From: Patiria miniata
Taxonomy: Eukaryota > Echinodermata > Asteroidea > Valvatida > Asterinidae
Direction: 5' to 3'
Length of the DNA stretch: 64,000 nucleotides
NCBI RefSeq assembly: GCF_015706575.1
Contig: NW_024037070.1
Location: 5,513,874-5,577,873, forward strand
Shown: in pieces, positions 43,798 to 55,679 of the stretch
Position numbering within the stretch: the stretch's first letter is position 1
Layout of the letters: every line of letters starts with the position of its first letter
The notes under the pieces: generated by a model
The model's database searches: none
The model's input: the letters and a program-made list of their open reading frames with translations, nothing else
What the model was told of the DNA's origin: nothing
Position numbers and translations under genes: made by a program

Positions 43798-45976
43798 AAG
43801 TATGTGAGTGTGAATGCCTGGGGTCCATCCTGTGTTGGTTGATTCTCTCTGTAAATTCTTCATATTTGTTGTGGAGGGGCGTGAAGGTAAAATGGTTTTG
43901 ACGACACAGCTATTTTTGATCGATTTTCAGAATTTGATTGTTGCACGCCCTCAGTGCATATGCAGAATGAGTGAACAATTTTTTCTTCCAAAATCGAAGT
44001 TCAAATTTTAAACACTCTATTTTTGAGCTGATGGATTTTCATACTTAAATTCAAAACCTAGGCACTTTTAAATTAAAAAAAGGCGATCAAACCATTGAAC
44101 AAATCAATGGAATTTGTAAAACAAATATGTGGAAAGGGCATTCCCCTTGTGAAGATTTCATTTTCGTGTTGGGACTTGTTTCCTGAAAATGTAGTGCAGT
44201 GCTGTAGTAGTACTAGTGGAGAACAAAGTTGTGAATACTGTTTCAAGGTTTGCATGAGAAATTACTACATGTACAGTATTAAATGCCAGTTACTGTTTTA
44301 TCACCACCGATCCCTAGCCCCGGCAACTTTGTCATGTTTGTGGACTATGAAGTTTTAAGACCCCCCTTATTAATTGGTCCCCCTTTTTACATCCATGGTT
44401 TTAACACACACTTTTTTCTAATAAACTGCAAGGTGCACCCCTTGACCCATGGAAAGGGCGTGTCACTCATTGCACAACAGTGGGCCATCCTTTTATGGAA
44501 TCTACACACCCCATACACGTATCAGAGGAGTGATGCACCACGTTTTTGACCTACCTTTTACGATCGTAATGCACCTACTGAAGAAACTTGACACACCTCA
44601 GAAATTGTTTGACACGCCAAATCGTGACTTGACCCGTGCCACAGCTTTATAAAGGATATGAAGCACCATTCCGTGCAGTCATGGGCTCCATATAGAACCA
44701 TCCACTCTTGGTGCCCCATGTTAAATGTTGGATACATTGTGCATGTACCACTATACTATACATGTACCTCATATATGATTGAGAGCCGAATTCTCACTGG
44801 CCGGTCTGGTCTATTCACCATCAAGTGCAAGATGCTATTTTTGCTGTTTAGCGCGCGTTACCCATGCATGCGCTTTATGAAGCAATCGAGAAACTGTCAC
44901 ATGGGTGAGTACGCACGCGCGCCCTAGCTTCACATGAAAAGATGGTTACACGTGTAAACGTTAAGTAGCGTTTTCCCGAGCTCAATGATGCTGAACTGGA
45001 GAATATTGTGGACAATAAAGATGTCTCCTATACTAAAGAAAAGTTGTCCGTAATCGGTATAAACTCTTGGGAGTTACTGTATTGCAAACAAACTGACCTT
45101 TCTGGGGTTGAGTAATAAGATTCTTCTGGTGAGCTGGACAAGTTTCTCTGAAGATTTTATGCCCGCGAGGTGCATACTGAAACAGGAAATTTGGGCCACT
45201 AAATATGTGTGAGGTATAGTAAAACAAATATAGTACGGTTTATTTCGGGTGGACAGTCGATATTTGCTCCCCGAGGTATTGGAAGTTGACAAACTAGTTC
45301 CTGAGGCAAACAAACCATGTTATATTTGTATATTGTGCAAAATACCTCTCCCCCTTCCAATAGTACATGTAGTATTAAATAGTGCGAACATGTCATTGCT
45401 TCATCAAAATGGTGGGGGAGGGAGGAGGGGGGAGAGGGGATTTCACATAGTGTACAGTGATTCTGTGGTTGGACTGGATAAGACTGTACAGTACAGTACA
45501 TCTGTATGTATTTTGGAAACCTGCGGTCTGTCGGAATTTGTTTTGGTTTCAATTTCTGTCCCAGAACAACGTGCCTGCCCAGAAGCGAAACATTTGTACT
45601 TGTGAGGTTGTTGCCTTTTTTTAGCTTGGGAAACCCCAGTTCTAAATGTTAACAATTAGAGCTGGGGGATTCGGTTGTTCAATTTCAACATGTTTTAGTC
45701 AACAAATTGCCTTTTTCTCCCCGTATCACAACTGGTCAAGATAAAAATCACAAAAACACAGTACAGCAGTCATTTGTGAAACACAGGATATACTGAAAAC
45801 AGAGCAATATTAAAATAACCATGAAAAACACCCCCCTCCCCAACAAGTCATTTGTGCTCAAGTTGCCTTTCACAGCATTCCCATCATTGGGATTGTCATG
45901 CTCTGTCCTGGTTCCCACCTTCTGTGTATCATGGCTCCCCATAAGAAAGTGCACATGTGGATCAGCTATTAGACCT

Positions 45977-46188
45977 CACCCTAACTCCCTAGCATGATTT
46001 ACTAGGAACCATACCCATCCTGGCAATTTCCAACACCATATGGGAAACTGCACACACATATTTCTAACATTGATTCTGGAGGTGTGCCAGTCCAAAAGAC
46101 TGTCAGTTTAGGGGTACTGTACCCATCCTGACAGATTCCAACAAAACATGCCATTGGGGTTTGATGGGTTGAGTACTGTTAGGGTTAA
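45977..46188. mobile_element. TTAACCCTAAC MITE, family D
   Basis: Ends ACCCTAACTCCCTAGCATG and CTGTTAGGGTTAA. Same family as 22044-22262 and 29237-29451. Its right TTAA (46185-46188) is also the left TTAA of the next element. Confidence 0.68.
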
Positions 46189-46691
46189 AGGCATGAATAT
46201 ACAACATTTGCTTTTGCTGTAATTTTCAGAAATAGATGGATTTTGGGGAGTTAGCACTTTATAGCAAATATTGTTACACTGACTTGTTTGAAGTTTTGTG
46301 TTTGTAGATGCTGGAAAAACCAAGAAAAACAATTGTGTGCTTGTAGTCTTTTTCCCTGACCCCACTTAAATTGAAATGGAGCAATTAATAGACGTCAGGG
46401 AATTGTAAGATCAGGGAACCAGTCTAGAAGGCTTGTCTCCTTCATATGTGTGTAATCGCTTGCAAACAAAATTCAGACTAAATTGAAAATTGGGGGCAAT
46501 ATTTGAAAAAAAGTCCAGTTTTTGTTTGTTGGAATTTGATACAAAATACCACTTTTCTTGAAAATGTCGGCACACCAGGTGCTATGATTTTACAGGATGT
46601 CCAGTCATCACTTACAGTCCAGTAAGGTATTTCATATTAATTTGGTAGTTTTTTTTTTTTTATGTTTGCATATGTTGTATTTTCCCTTTAA
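46185..46691. mobile_element. TTAAAGG MITE, family A, copy 3
   Basis: TTAAAGGCATGAATATACAA at the left and TTGTATTTTCCCTTTAA at the right. The interior aligns, inverted, with 796-1292. It shares TTAA junctions with both neighbours. Confidence 0.72.
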
Positions 46692-47217
46692 AGGGAATGT
46701 ACATCATTGGCTTTTGCTGTAATTTTCAGAAATGGAGTATTTGAGGGGTTAGTATAATATATCAAATATTGTTACACTGACATGTTTGAAGTTTTATGTT
46801 CGAAAATGCTGGAAAAACCAAGAAAAACAAAATTGTTCAAGTAGTCTGGTTCCCTGACTCCACTAAAGATGAAATGGATCAATTTATAGTTGCCAGAAAA
46901 TTGTAAGGTAAGGGAACCAGTCTAGCTGGCCTGCACCCGTTCATGAACATGTAACCAATACCAAACAAAATTTGGACTGAAAAAAGGGTAAATTTGGAGC
47001 AGTAGTTGAAATATAGTTAGGTTTTTCCAACGGTGGTCGGCTGACCACCGTTGGAAATGTATACAAAAATACCATTTTCTTGAAAATGACTTCACACCAG
47101 TTGCCATACTTTTACAGGATGCTTTAGACTCTCATTTACCAACATCCTAATAAGGTATTTCTTAAAAACTTGGTAGTTTTATTTTTGGATGTTTGCAAAT
47201 GTTGTATATTCCCTTTC
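46688..47217. mobile_element. TTAAAGG MITE, family A, copy 4
   Basis: TTAAAGGGAATGTACATCAT at the left and GTTGTATATTCCCTTTCA at the right (the right TTAA has mutated). The central hairpin is at 47027-47054. It ends 71 bp before the acceptor of the first ataxin-1 coding exon. Confidence 0.72.
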
Positions 47218-47398
47218 ATATTCAGTAATTTACGTAAGCTCAAAAGACTTTATCTGTTTCTGTTTGTTTTCTCTTCTATTTCCGCAGCTGAAACTCTGAC
47301 CCTATTACACAAGTCGGCCATGCCAATCTTCAAAGTCGCTTCGTGTCTGAATAGCCGTGGGCTGAGTGGCCCACGTCCCCCTCTGGAAATTGAACACC

Positions 47399-50300
47399 AT
47401 GTCCAAACAGGGCTCGGGCAGTGATAAGGAAGAATTAGGAGAGAGGAACACAGCTTACCATGCAGGATTCCTGAGACCAGGTACGTGTTTTAACCCTCCT
47501 GCTATCTGAACAGTCACAGACAGTCAAAAACTTGATCCTCTTCCCCTGCCATGCCTTTTGCACAGGCTAGTCACCAACAGTCAGATAAGATTTCAAGCAA
47601 GCACTGCGACTAGTCAAATTCAGTCAACAGACAAAAGAAGGCAAGAAGTAGGCTACAGTCCTTCTGATTTGAGGCGTGCGATCGCACCCCCACGCCATCG
47701 CACGCCTAAAAGCTTCACGAGAAGTGGGAATAATCGCACGCCTGAATCCCTCTGTACCGCACACCTCGGCATTTATTTACTGCATAAATGTACTTCTGTG
47801 AGCTCTTGAAATGGCTTTACTGTAAACCAAGATGAATATTATAAACAACAGATTGTTCAGTCCCAGTTTGGACCACAGCATGAAACGCCTAGAAAAATCA
47901 CTCGCCCAGAAAAATCACACACCTAGAAAAATCAAGGTGTGCATTTTTCCACACACCTTTGATTTTCAAATTAGAAGGACTTGTAGGCACAGCTGGCTTA
48001 TCAGTCAGCTACAGTCAAAGCATAACTGCATAAAGTTACATCAACAGTCACAGCCAGTCATCCCTGCTTTATGTAGGCTGGGAGCTTTTAACTGTTGAAA
48101 ATAGTCACTTGATTGATTTTGACTGACAGGACAACTTGGCACGAAGCAATGCTTGCATAAGAGGGTTAGTAATACGTTCAAGCAAATTTGAATGACTGTT
48201 ACTGTCTGTTGCCTCGCTTTGCTGGCGAGTTGCCCGCTTCACAGACATTCACCCGCTTTGTACCGTAGGTGACCAACTCGTGAACACATGCCCACACACA
48301 CACATGAAACCTTTTAGGCTTTATAGTACAGCGGTGATTCATGCCCTGCATACCAAGGGCTGTCGCGGCTGTGTTCATGTCTGGTTTGGATTTGACATAA
48401 GCTACATGTACTAGTAGATGTACATGATAACATTGTGTACTAACTAGTGCTTCAGACAAAATTTTTAGAATGGAAAATAAGCTTTTCTATCAGAATTGCA
48501 AACAAAAAAACCCTATTCTGAGAGTATTTTCAATTTACATTATGGTCTGAATCCAAATTATTGGATTGGAGTGGATGCATCCATCTAGCTTCATAACGGA
48601 AAACGATGGCCACTTACAAATGTAGATGTGTACAAAAATGTAATCAGCAGTATTTATGTAACAGACAAGTTAAGATAAGCCGTACATGCACCACACCCTT
48701 TTCATTAACCCTAACTCCCTAGAGGCATTTTTGCTAGGATGCAACCTCAATCCTGCAAAATCCTCCAACTGCCTCCATGTAAAAATTGCAGACAGCCTCA
48801 ATCCTGGAAAATCCTCTGTTATTTCTTGAGTGTGGTCCTTGCAGGGGTGACCACTGCCTCAATCCTGCAAAATCCTCCAGCAATCACTGTCAATATGCAG
48901 AGCCAGTGACATCCTGGAGCCGTGCGGAGGATTCCAAGTATAATCTAGGCCTGAATCTATGCGCGGCTGAACATAAACAACACAAGGTCCGGCCCAAGAT
49001 ATTGACACAGTGCATCTTCCAAAATCAGCCACAATTTTTGCCATATAGCCTCAATCCTGCAAAATCCTCCATTTTGCAAAGAGGATTTGGAGGATTTGGG
49101 AAGGTTATGGTTAAGAGTGGAAGAGGCACATAGGCCTTCATCACACAGGTACTGCTCACAGACTTCCTTCCCCTTCCCCTTCCCCTTCCCCTTCCCCCTC
49201 CCTACCCCCAGTAACGGTTTCCAACTGACGTTGTAGGATTAGGCTACATTTACTTTGAGATAAATTAATATGCTTCTTTTGTTGTTGTTTTTTTTAATCA
49301 GGGCCACCACTACAATACCAAGCAACTGACATAGTTCATCAAGCTACCTCAGAAACACCTCACCATCCTTCCCGGCCGCCAAACTTTGCCCAGCCATGGA
49401 GAGTCGAGCGCCCGTTGAGCACCCTCCAAACCATCTCGGAGAGAACGTTGTACTCCACACCCTCGCCTGAAGCAGCACGGATCTCTTCAATGGGAAACAA
49501 GAATGATTCGGACAAGAGCCCGGCATATCTTGGCCCTTCAAGCAGCAAAGGGGACTTTGTGAGGACCGCAGCTGACAGACACGAGAGAAGTAGCCAGCCA
49601 GAGGTGGCCAGACATGAGACCAGAGATGGTGGCAACCTTATCAGCCATTCCGCACCTTCACACAGTGGGGACTGGCTGAAGCATACCCATAGCCAATCAC
49701 TGACAGAAGCCCCTGGGACGAGTCAGCAAGTTGTGCCACTGGTTACCCCATCAGCTCTGGCAGACATGGGACATTTGTACAAGCTACCCACTGCCCCTTC
49801 ACCCAGCCGACCCCAGATTTACCAGTCTGGGTTGTTTGCACCATTATACACATCGGCAGCTATTACACCACAGCAGTTCCCTGCATATGCCAGCCCTTCA
49901 GCTGTTCAAGTGTCAACGGTACCGGCCTACGGTCCATACCTAAGTGGGTATCCTCTCGGTTACCCCGTGGTAGCTGCCCAAGGTGCTGTTGGACCTGGCC
50001 CCTATCCAACAGTCGAGTCGTATTCAGCCATGTTAGCCAGCATGGGCAGTCAAGTGCAGCAAGCGCAAGGCACCCGTCTACCTGCAACGACTTACTTGCC
50101 ACATGGAGTGATACCTTTACCGTACGGTACCCAGCTCACCCCCGGTGTACCTGGACTTCATGTGTTACCTAAAGGAGCTGTACAAGAGTCGCTGCCCACT
50201 GTAGCGTACATTAACCAGCAACTTGCAGCTCCGGGCATTCTTCAAAGTGGACCCCATGTTTTGACAAGTTTAGTTCCTGTGAGTGGTGGTATACTCAGTT

Positions 50301-53300
50301 TTCCTCCTAGAACCGAGGATGAGGCAAGCCGACTTGATCAATCTCAAGAGAAAGGAAGTGAGCAGGAGCCAGTCTCCAGTATACAATTGATTAGGGGGAC
50401 AGGAGAAGACAGATCCACGCAGAGACACTCTGAAGCGTCACCGAGGCAGACCTTTGCAACTCAGCCACATGTGATGTTTGATAAACCAGAGGACCCGCGC
50501 CCGGAAAACCTCCATTTGGCAGCAGTTGAGAGGCAGTCTGTGCCAGACAGAAAGCCCTACATAGTACCCAGCATGCGTCATGAATCAGTCATTTCTGCCA
50601 TTCCTCAAGGCAGCGATAAATCCAGGCCAGCTGGTCAAGAGGAACATCCTTCAGGGGAGCACTCCCGCTGGGCTGGAAGTGCGGAGGGGACAGGGGCTTA
50701 CACCGTCTCGGTTCCACCAGCAGCACAGCATTCACCACATGTCCGGTTCCATCTGAGCCCCTCACCACAAGCCAGACCCTCTCCAACTATCGTCCACCCT
50801 CCGCCTGCAGAAACGGAAGGTGGGGCTACAACGGCGGTGACCACCTCTATGCCGAGCCAAATGTCTTACCTAATATCAGCAGCTGAAAGGGTCAATCAGA
50901 CCCCGTCCCAACCCCAGGAGATGATGGCGCATTCTTCAACATTGGAGCCCGACCGCTCACGCGTCCAACATTTGCTGGCCGCCCCACAGATACCAGTGCC
51001 GCCAGCATTTAGCAACATACCCTCTTACTTCATGCTGGGATCAGTTATTCAGCTTGCAAGCGGGGAGTTGAAACGCGTGGAGGACATCCGAACGGAGGAC
51101 TTTGTACAAAGTGCCGAGATGTGTGAGGGACTTAAGATCGATTCCAGTACCGTAGTACGGATCAGCGAGCATGCAGACAATGGTGTGGCACTCATTAGCT
51201 TCCTGGTTGGGGAGCACAAGGCTCAGGTACTCATATTTTTTTAACAGGTTTCATGTATTCAATGTTGTGTTTGCTAACTCCCTTTATATGTACAGGGTGA
51301 GTAAAAAAAACGAAACCCAAATGTCGGAACCATTGTTTTAGTGAAGTTCTGCATGTAGCACTTTCAAACTCTAGGATATGAAAGCCAAATTCATAAGCTT
51401 TCTTTTAGTACAAGAATCGTTCACATCACTCATGTGCTTTTCAAGTTACGGAGTTTTAAATACAACCACCGTTTAAAGTTCTGTCCACGGATCACTAAAA
51501 AGGTGTGCGTTCTTTCAGCAAAACTAAACCAATTCACACACATCCGTAGGTGATTTGTTTTTGTTTTGCTGAAAGAACACTCAACTTTTTTGTGATCCGT
51601 GGACAGAACCTTAAAACGGCAGTTGTGTTTAAAATGCCGTAACTTGAAAAGTACATAAATGATTTGAATAATTCTTGTACTAAAAGAAAGCTTATGAATT
51701 GGACTTTCATATCCTGGATTTTGAAAGTGCTGTATGCAGAACTTCACTAGAACAATGGTCCCGACATTTGGGTTTCGTTTTTTTTACTCACCCTGTATAG
51801 CGTTCCTATCATACATACCCTAAACTAATCCAGATTTTGTGTTCTATATTATTAAAAGAAAGTTATAACTGTGCCACTATTGCATAGCTGCCAACTATTA
51901 CGAATTTTTCGTAATTATTACGAATTGTTTGTTAAATTACGAAAATACGATTTGCCACTAAAACATTACAAATTTCCCATTTTCTACCTAACGAGAAAAA
52001 AAATACTTGTAAAGTATCGTTTTTGACCGAAAACGTCTGGCGAAATGTCGCGATAATGGATGGACTGGTGACAAGTTTAATAAGAATGCAGTCAAGCACC
52101 TGATAGACATCAATGCAGTGTACGCAGTGGAGTACTTGAAGACCAGACTAAAACTATTTTTCAATGGTGTGTCATTTGTGTGCATCTCGTGGATGTGCAA
52201 CCTCGTCCCCAGTGCTTACTTTATTTCCAACCGTGTTTCCAATAGTAAACCCTGGATAGGAAACTTTCTTCCTGTATCCTGATTGGATACCGCAATTGGC
52301 TAGTAATGGATTTTTATCGTGTACTTGGTGCTATTATTCACAACGTGCAGTACGTGTTTTCGCTATCATTCGTCCACGCCTTCTCGAAAATACTAATTTC
52401 CTTTCCAATTTGCTCATATTAATATGAAATATGATACTGCATGTTGTCTCGATAAGATCGTAACAGTTTGATTTCAAAAATGGTGTTTTCGTAACTCACG
52501 CCGTGCTCGCGCTGCTACGAATTGACTCTGTTTTTACCCCAGACACCGCATACAAAAACAAACGCTAATGTGTAACGCATATCCAGGCACCAGATTGTTC
52601 CTCATTTGCATACCTGTTCAAAAATCTTGCACATGCAAATGATCCAATACCAGGGTGAGAGAGCAGGTAGTGGTGGGCGTGTACTGCTCGACACCCTGGG
52701 GACGAGGTTGGTGGATGTGTGGTTGTGTGTACTGTATGTGAGTACTTTTCAGTGACGATCGTGAGCACAATTGGTCGCTTATTGCCGGGATAAGACCCAT
52801 CAGTGCGAGTTTTTATTCATGGAATTTATTAAGAGTATGGTTGGAATAATTGGTAATAGAGTTTGAATTTGTCACAACGTCCAGAAAAGATAAATCAGCA
52901 TGCGTTTGCAAGGTATGTTGGCGGGATATTTCTATTGCATACGGTGGCCCTAAATCATTGTGTGTAAAAACATTGATACGAACTCGAAACTCCACATCGA
53001 TAGCATGCATCTAAAAAAAAATATGCGCACATGTTATTATTGTTATTATTTATTTGACTTCAACAAACAAATACAGACATTAAAACTATTTTTTTATATT
53101 TTTTTTTTTTATATTATCTTTTGGCCTACAGTACATTATTATTCACAACAAGAAGGGTATGCACATGTATGTGTACATGTCCATGTAAACCATGTACCTA
53201 TACTCGATGTTGGTAAAGCTTTTGATAAAACGAGCAGTTGAAAATGACCGCGTGGGTTGATTACTAATTGGGATTTTGAAAAGTTGGCAGCTATGCTATT

Positions 53301-54216
53301 GATTTCAAAATACAAACAATGTGTCAATGTTTTCTGCAAAGTGGCAGATTTTGGAGAATTCAGGAAGGTTCCCTGAAAAAAATGTTCATGCTTTGCCGAA
53401 TTAGGAGCTTTTCACAATAAACGTTTTTCTCCGTTGGTTTTGCAGGTGTCATTAGAGGCTCCCATGGAGCATCCATTTTTCGTCTTTGGACAAGGTTGGT
53501 CGGCGGTCAAACCTGACCGATCCTTAAAGAGCTACCACCTCGGCTGCCACAAACTGGCAGTCGGCGACGTGTGTGTATCGTTAACTGTCAAGGACAAAAA
53601 CGGAAGGTGGTTGCTTCAACCGCAGCTGTCGGAGCAACCCTTGTCACAGCAGCAGCATCAGCAACTGCAGTCGCATCAAACACAGACGTATCAACAACTG
53701 CCAATGCTGCCGCCGCAGCAACAGCAACAGCAACAACAGGAAATTCCAATGCAAAGTGTGTTTTCAAGTACCCCGAAAGAGTTACCGTCTTGGTCCCCGG
53801 AACCCAAGAGACAAAGACTTCTGGAACCTGTTCAGGAGGACGCTGGCTGGGAAGACAAGCCAGACCCCCGATCCCACACCTCCTGGCAACGCGAAGCCCA
53901 GCAACATGGCAGCCATCTTGAATCCACTTCACAGTACGCGTTTGCGGTTCCGCCTCCGGTGAGTGCTAGTGTGTCCATGGAGCAGCCAGCGATTGCTGGA
54001 AAGCTCACTGCGCAGACGGATAGCAATGCAAACATGGTTCTGGTACGGACAGCCAACACCCTGGCCCAAGAAAAGAGTCCGAAATTGTCACCGAGGACGG
54101 ACGGCAAACCTTTGCAGCCGCTGAAGCGTCGATGGTCAGATCCAATGCACCAGGCTCAGTTAGCTGCAGAGCAAGAGAAGTATGGGTTATCCACAAAACC
54201 AACTGAGTCACAGTGA
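47399..54216 (+). CDS. ATXN1: Ataxin-1 (AXH-domain protein), 3 coding exons
   Basis: Ataxin-1 is a nuclear RNA-associated regulator that binds the repressor Capicua through its AXH domain. Coding exons: 47399-47480, 49302-51226, 53446-54216. The product is 925 aa (human ~815). It starts MSKQGSGSDKEELGERNTAY; the coding exon begins after an acceptor at 47287. The middle is disordered, rich in Pro, Ser and Gln, with VESYSAMLASMGS matching a conserved N-terminal patch. AXH at about 602-718: SYFMLGSVIQLASGELKRVE, KIDSSTVVRI, EHPFFVFGQGWSAV, KLAVGDVCVSLTVK. The phase-0 intron after GEHKAQ splits AXH. C-terminal LKRRWSDP (895-902) keeps the Trp and the Ser (S900) equivalent to human S776, the 14-3-3 and splicing-factor binding motif. 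Gln-rich 729-767 ends in eight Gln (760-767), after AXH rather than before it as in human. Confidence 0.94.
47490..48168. mobile_element. TTAACCCTCC MITE, family G, with a nested insertion
   Basis: Ends TTAACCCTCCTGCTATCTGA and GCATAAGAGGGTTA. The two halves match 17029-17379 in reverse, interrupted by the 328-bp insertion at 47656-47983. The left end starts 9 bp after the exon donor at 47480. Confidence 0.65.
47656..47983. mobile_element. Nested TA-target MITE
   Basis: CAGTCCTTCTGATTTGA at the left and TCAAATTAGAAGGACTTG at the right are inverted, with TA on both sides (47654-47655, 47984-47985). The interior is rich in GCGATCGCAC-type words. It inserted into the family G MITE. Confidence 0.6.
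48705..49114. mobile_element. MITE rich in TCAATCCTGCAAAATCC repeats, family E
   Basis: Begins TTAACCCTAACTCCCTAGAG and ends GGGAAGGTTATGGTTAA. The interior repeats CCTCAATCCTGCAAAATCCT about five times with unrelated spacers. Same family as 22414-22763. Confidence 0.6.
49163..49200. repeat. CCTTCC microsatellite
   Basis: About six CCTTCC units form a pure polypyrimidine tract ending ~100 bp before the ataxin-1 exon acceptor at 49301. It may affect splicing, but this is only inferred. Confidence 0.7.
51293..51795. mobile_element. Mariner-like full-length palindromic MITE
   Basis: Ends CAGGGTGAGTAAAAAAAACG and the inverse, flanked by TA on both sides (51291-51292, 51796-51797). The two halves are inverted copies nearly throughout (for example AAAGAAAGCTTATGAATTGG against its inverse). 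TACAGGGTG is a common mariner terminus. It sits 66 bp after the AXH-splitting donor of ataxin-1. A truncated relative is at 28440-28709. Confidence 0.78.
51892..53295. mobile_element. 1.4-kb TIR element in the ataxin-1 intron
   Basis: GCATAGCTGCCAACT at the left and AGTTGGCAGCTATGC at the right are exact 15-bp inverted ends; TATT on both sides could be a target duplication. The interior starts with TACGAA-type repeats and contains an open plus-strand segment near 52070-52210 that includes AVKHLIDINAVYAVEYLKTR. No family recognised. Confidence 0.6.
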
Positions 54217-54260
54217 AATAAGAGTTTGTAACTCCTATCACAATACTTTATGGGGAACAT

Positions 54261-54580
54261 CGATTCCTTTTGAGGCCAGGTCATGCTTAATGCAAATGCC
54301 AAAATGAAGCAAATGTGATGTCACGCAAAATTCACCAGAGTTAAAAATAGTGGGAACTTTGTGACAAAATGCAATTATTTGACATGACGTCAAAAATTTG
54401 CATTGGCATTTGTGCTGAGTCGATTCCTTTTGAGGCCAGGTCATGCTTAATGCAAATGCCAAAATGAAGCGAATGTGATGTCACGCCAAATTCACCAGAG
54501 TTAAAAAGAGCAGGAACTTTGCGACAAAATGCAATTATTTGACATGACGTCACAAATTTCCATTGGCATTTGTGCTGAGT
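54261..54580. repeat. Tandem duplication, 2 x 160 bp
   Basis: Two copies (54261-54420, 54421-54580), each beginning CGATTCCTTTTGAGGCCAGG and ending GGCATTTGTGCTGAGT, differ at only a few positions. It lies 45 bp after the ataxin-1 stop. Confidence 0.85.
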
Positions 54581-54763
54581 ATGAACCGGTGTCATATGAA
54601 ATTAAGACTCCTATGGAATCCGGTCTCTTTGACCTTATATGGGCTCTTATCCTTCACGCGTGACCTAACACTGTCCGAATTATCTTCACTTAAGCATGCA
54701 CAATACAACCCATGAAATCCTATTTCATAAGAGTCCAATTTTCCACACTACACTAGCCTTAAC

Positions 54764-55344
54764 TTAAAGGGCCCATGCAATGTAATTTTTTTTAATGCAA
54801 TCCTAGAAAATGCATCTTTGTGTCCCATTCAACCTTATCTTCAATTTTTTTGTGCTATTGTCAAGGGAAGTTTGGTGCATTTGGTTTTTATGCTCATTCA
54901 AATTTCCATATTCATGAGCAAAAGTGTGATGTCATTTTAGGCAGAAACCTTAATTTCATCAGTTGTTTTAGCACCAAAAGTTGCCAGAAATGTGAATATT
55001 TTGCTGTCGTAAAATTTCTTTTCTGTGATGATTCGCTGTTGTGTCAGTACATGGCTGTAAGCCAGTGAGCAAACTTTTCTCACAGATGTTTTCAATGAGC
55101 AAATTTTTGGGGTCACAATTTGCACAGAAAACCCCTAAACTGAACAGTGTCTTCCTGAAATGACATCACAGCAACAGCGCCCTCAGTTGTCTTGAGAAGC
55201 GTGGATAATTTTAAATGTTTAAAGAAGTGCACTTTTCAATAACTCATACCAAAAAGAGATGTCAAATATTTTTAATATATGTAAGAGGAGTAGAAAGTTG
55301 CAGAAATATATTAAGAAGAAAAATTCATTTCATGGGCCCTTTAA
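54764..55344. mobile_element. TTAAAGG MITE, family C, copy 2
   Basis: TTAAAGGGCCCATGCAATG at the left and CATTTCATGGGCCCTTTAA at the right, TTAA at both ends. The interior is the reverse complement of 4655-5178. Confidence 0.75.
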
Positions 55345-55679
55345 ATCCTTAAAAATCTGTGTAGTTTGAAAAATGTTTTTGGCATGGGGAAGGGGTAGTC
55401 AACAGATAAAACAAAGCCATGATGTCAAGCAATACATGCAGTTGATATTAATACAACAAAATACATCTTAGGTGCATAGCATGGGATTTAAAGAAGTCTT
55501 CTCTTCAGTTCATGTTACTGTCATTTTCTGTCAAATGTATAAAAAGGAATGTCTTAAATCTCCCAACATATAGCCTTGACCACTTTGAGCACTTCTTAGA
55601 AACATCGTGAATTTCTGATTCGAAACATGTTCCCATTTTAGGAATAGTAACCTTGCATGCACAATGCACATTGACTAGA

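Noticed and set aside
53588-53932. Open frames antisense or out of frame to the ataxin-1 last exon
   Set aside because: They are shadows of the CAG-rich coding frame (runs of Ala, Thr and Val) and lack independent support.
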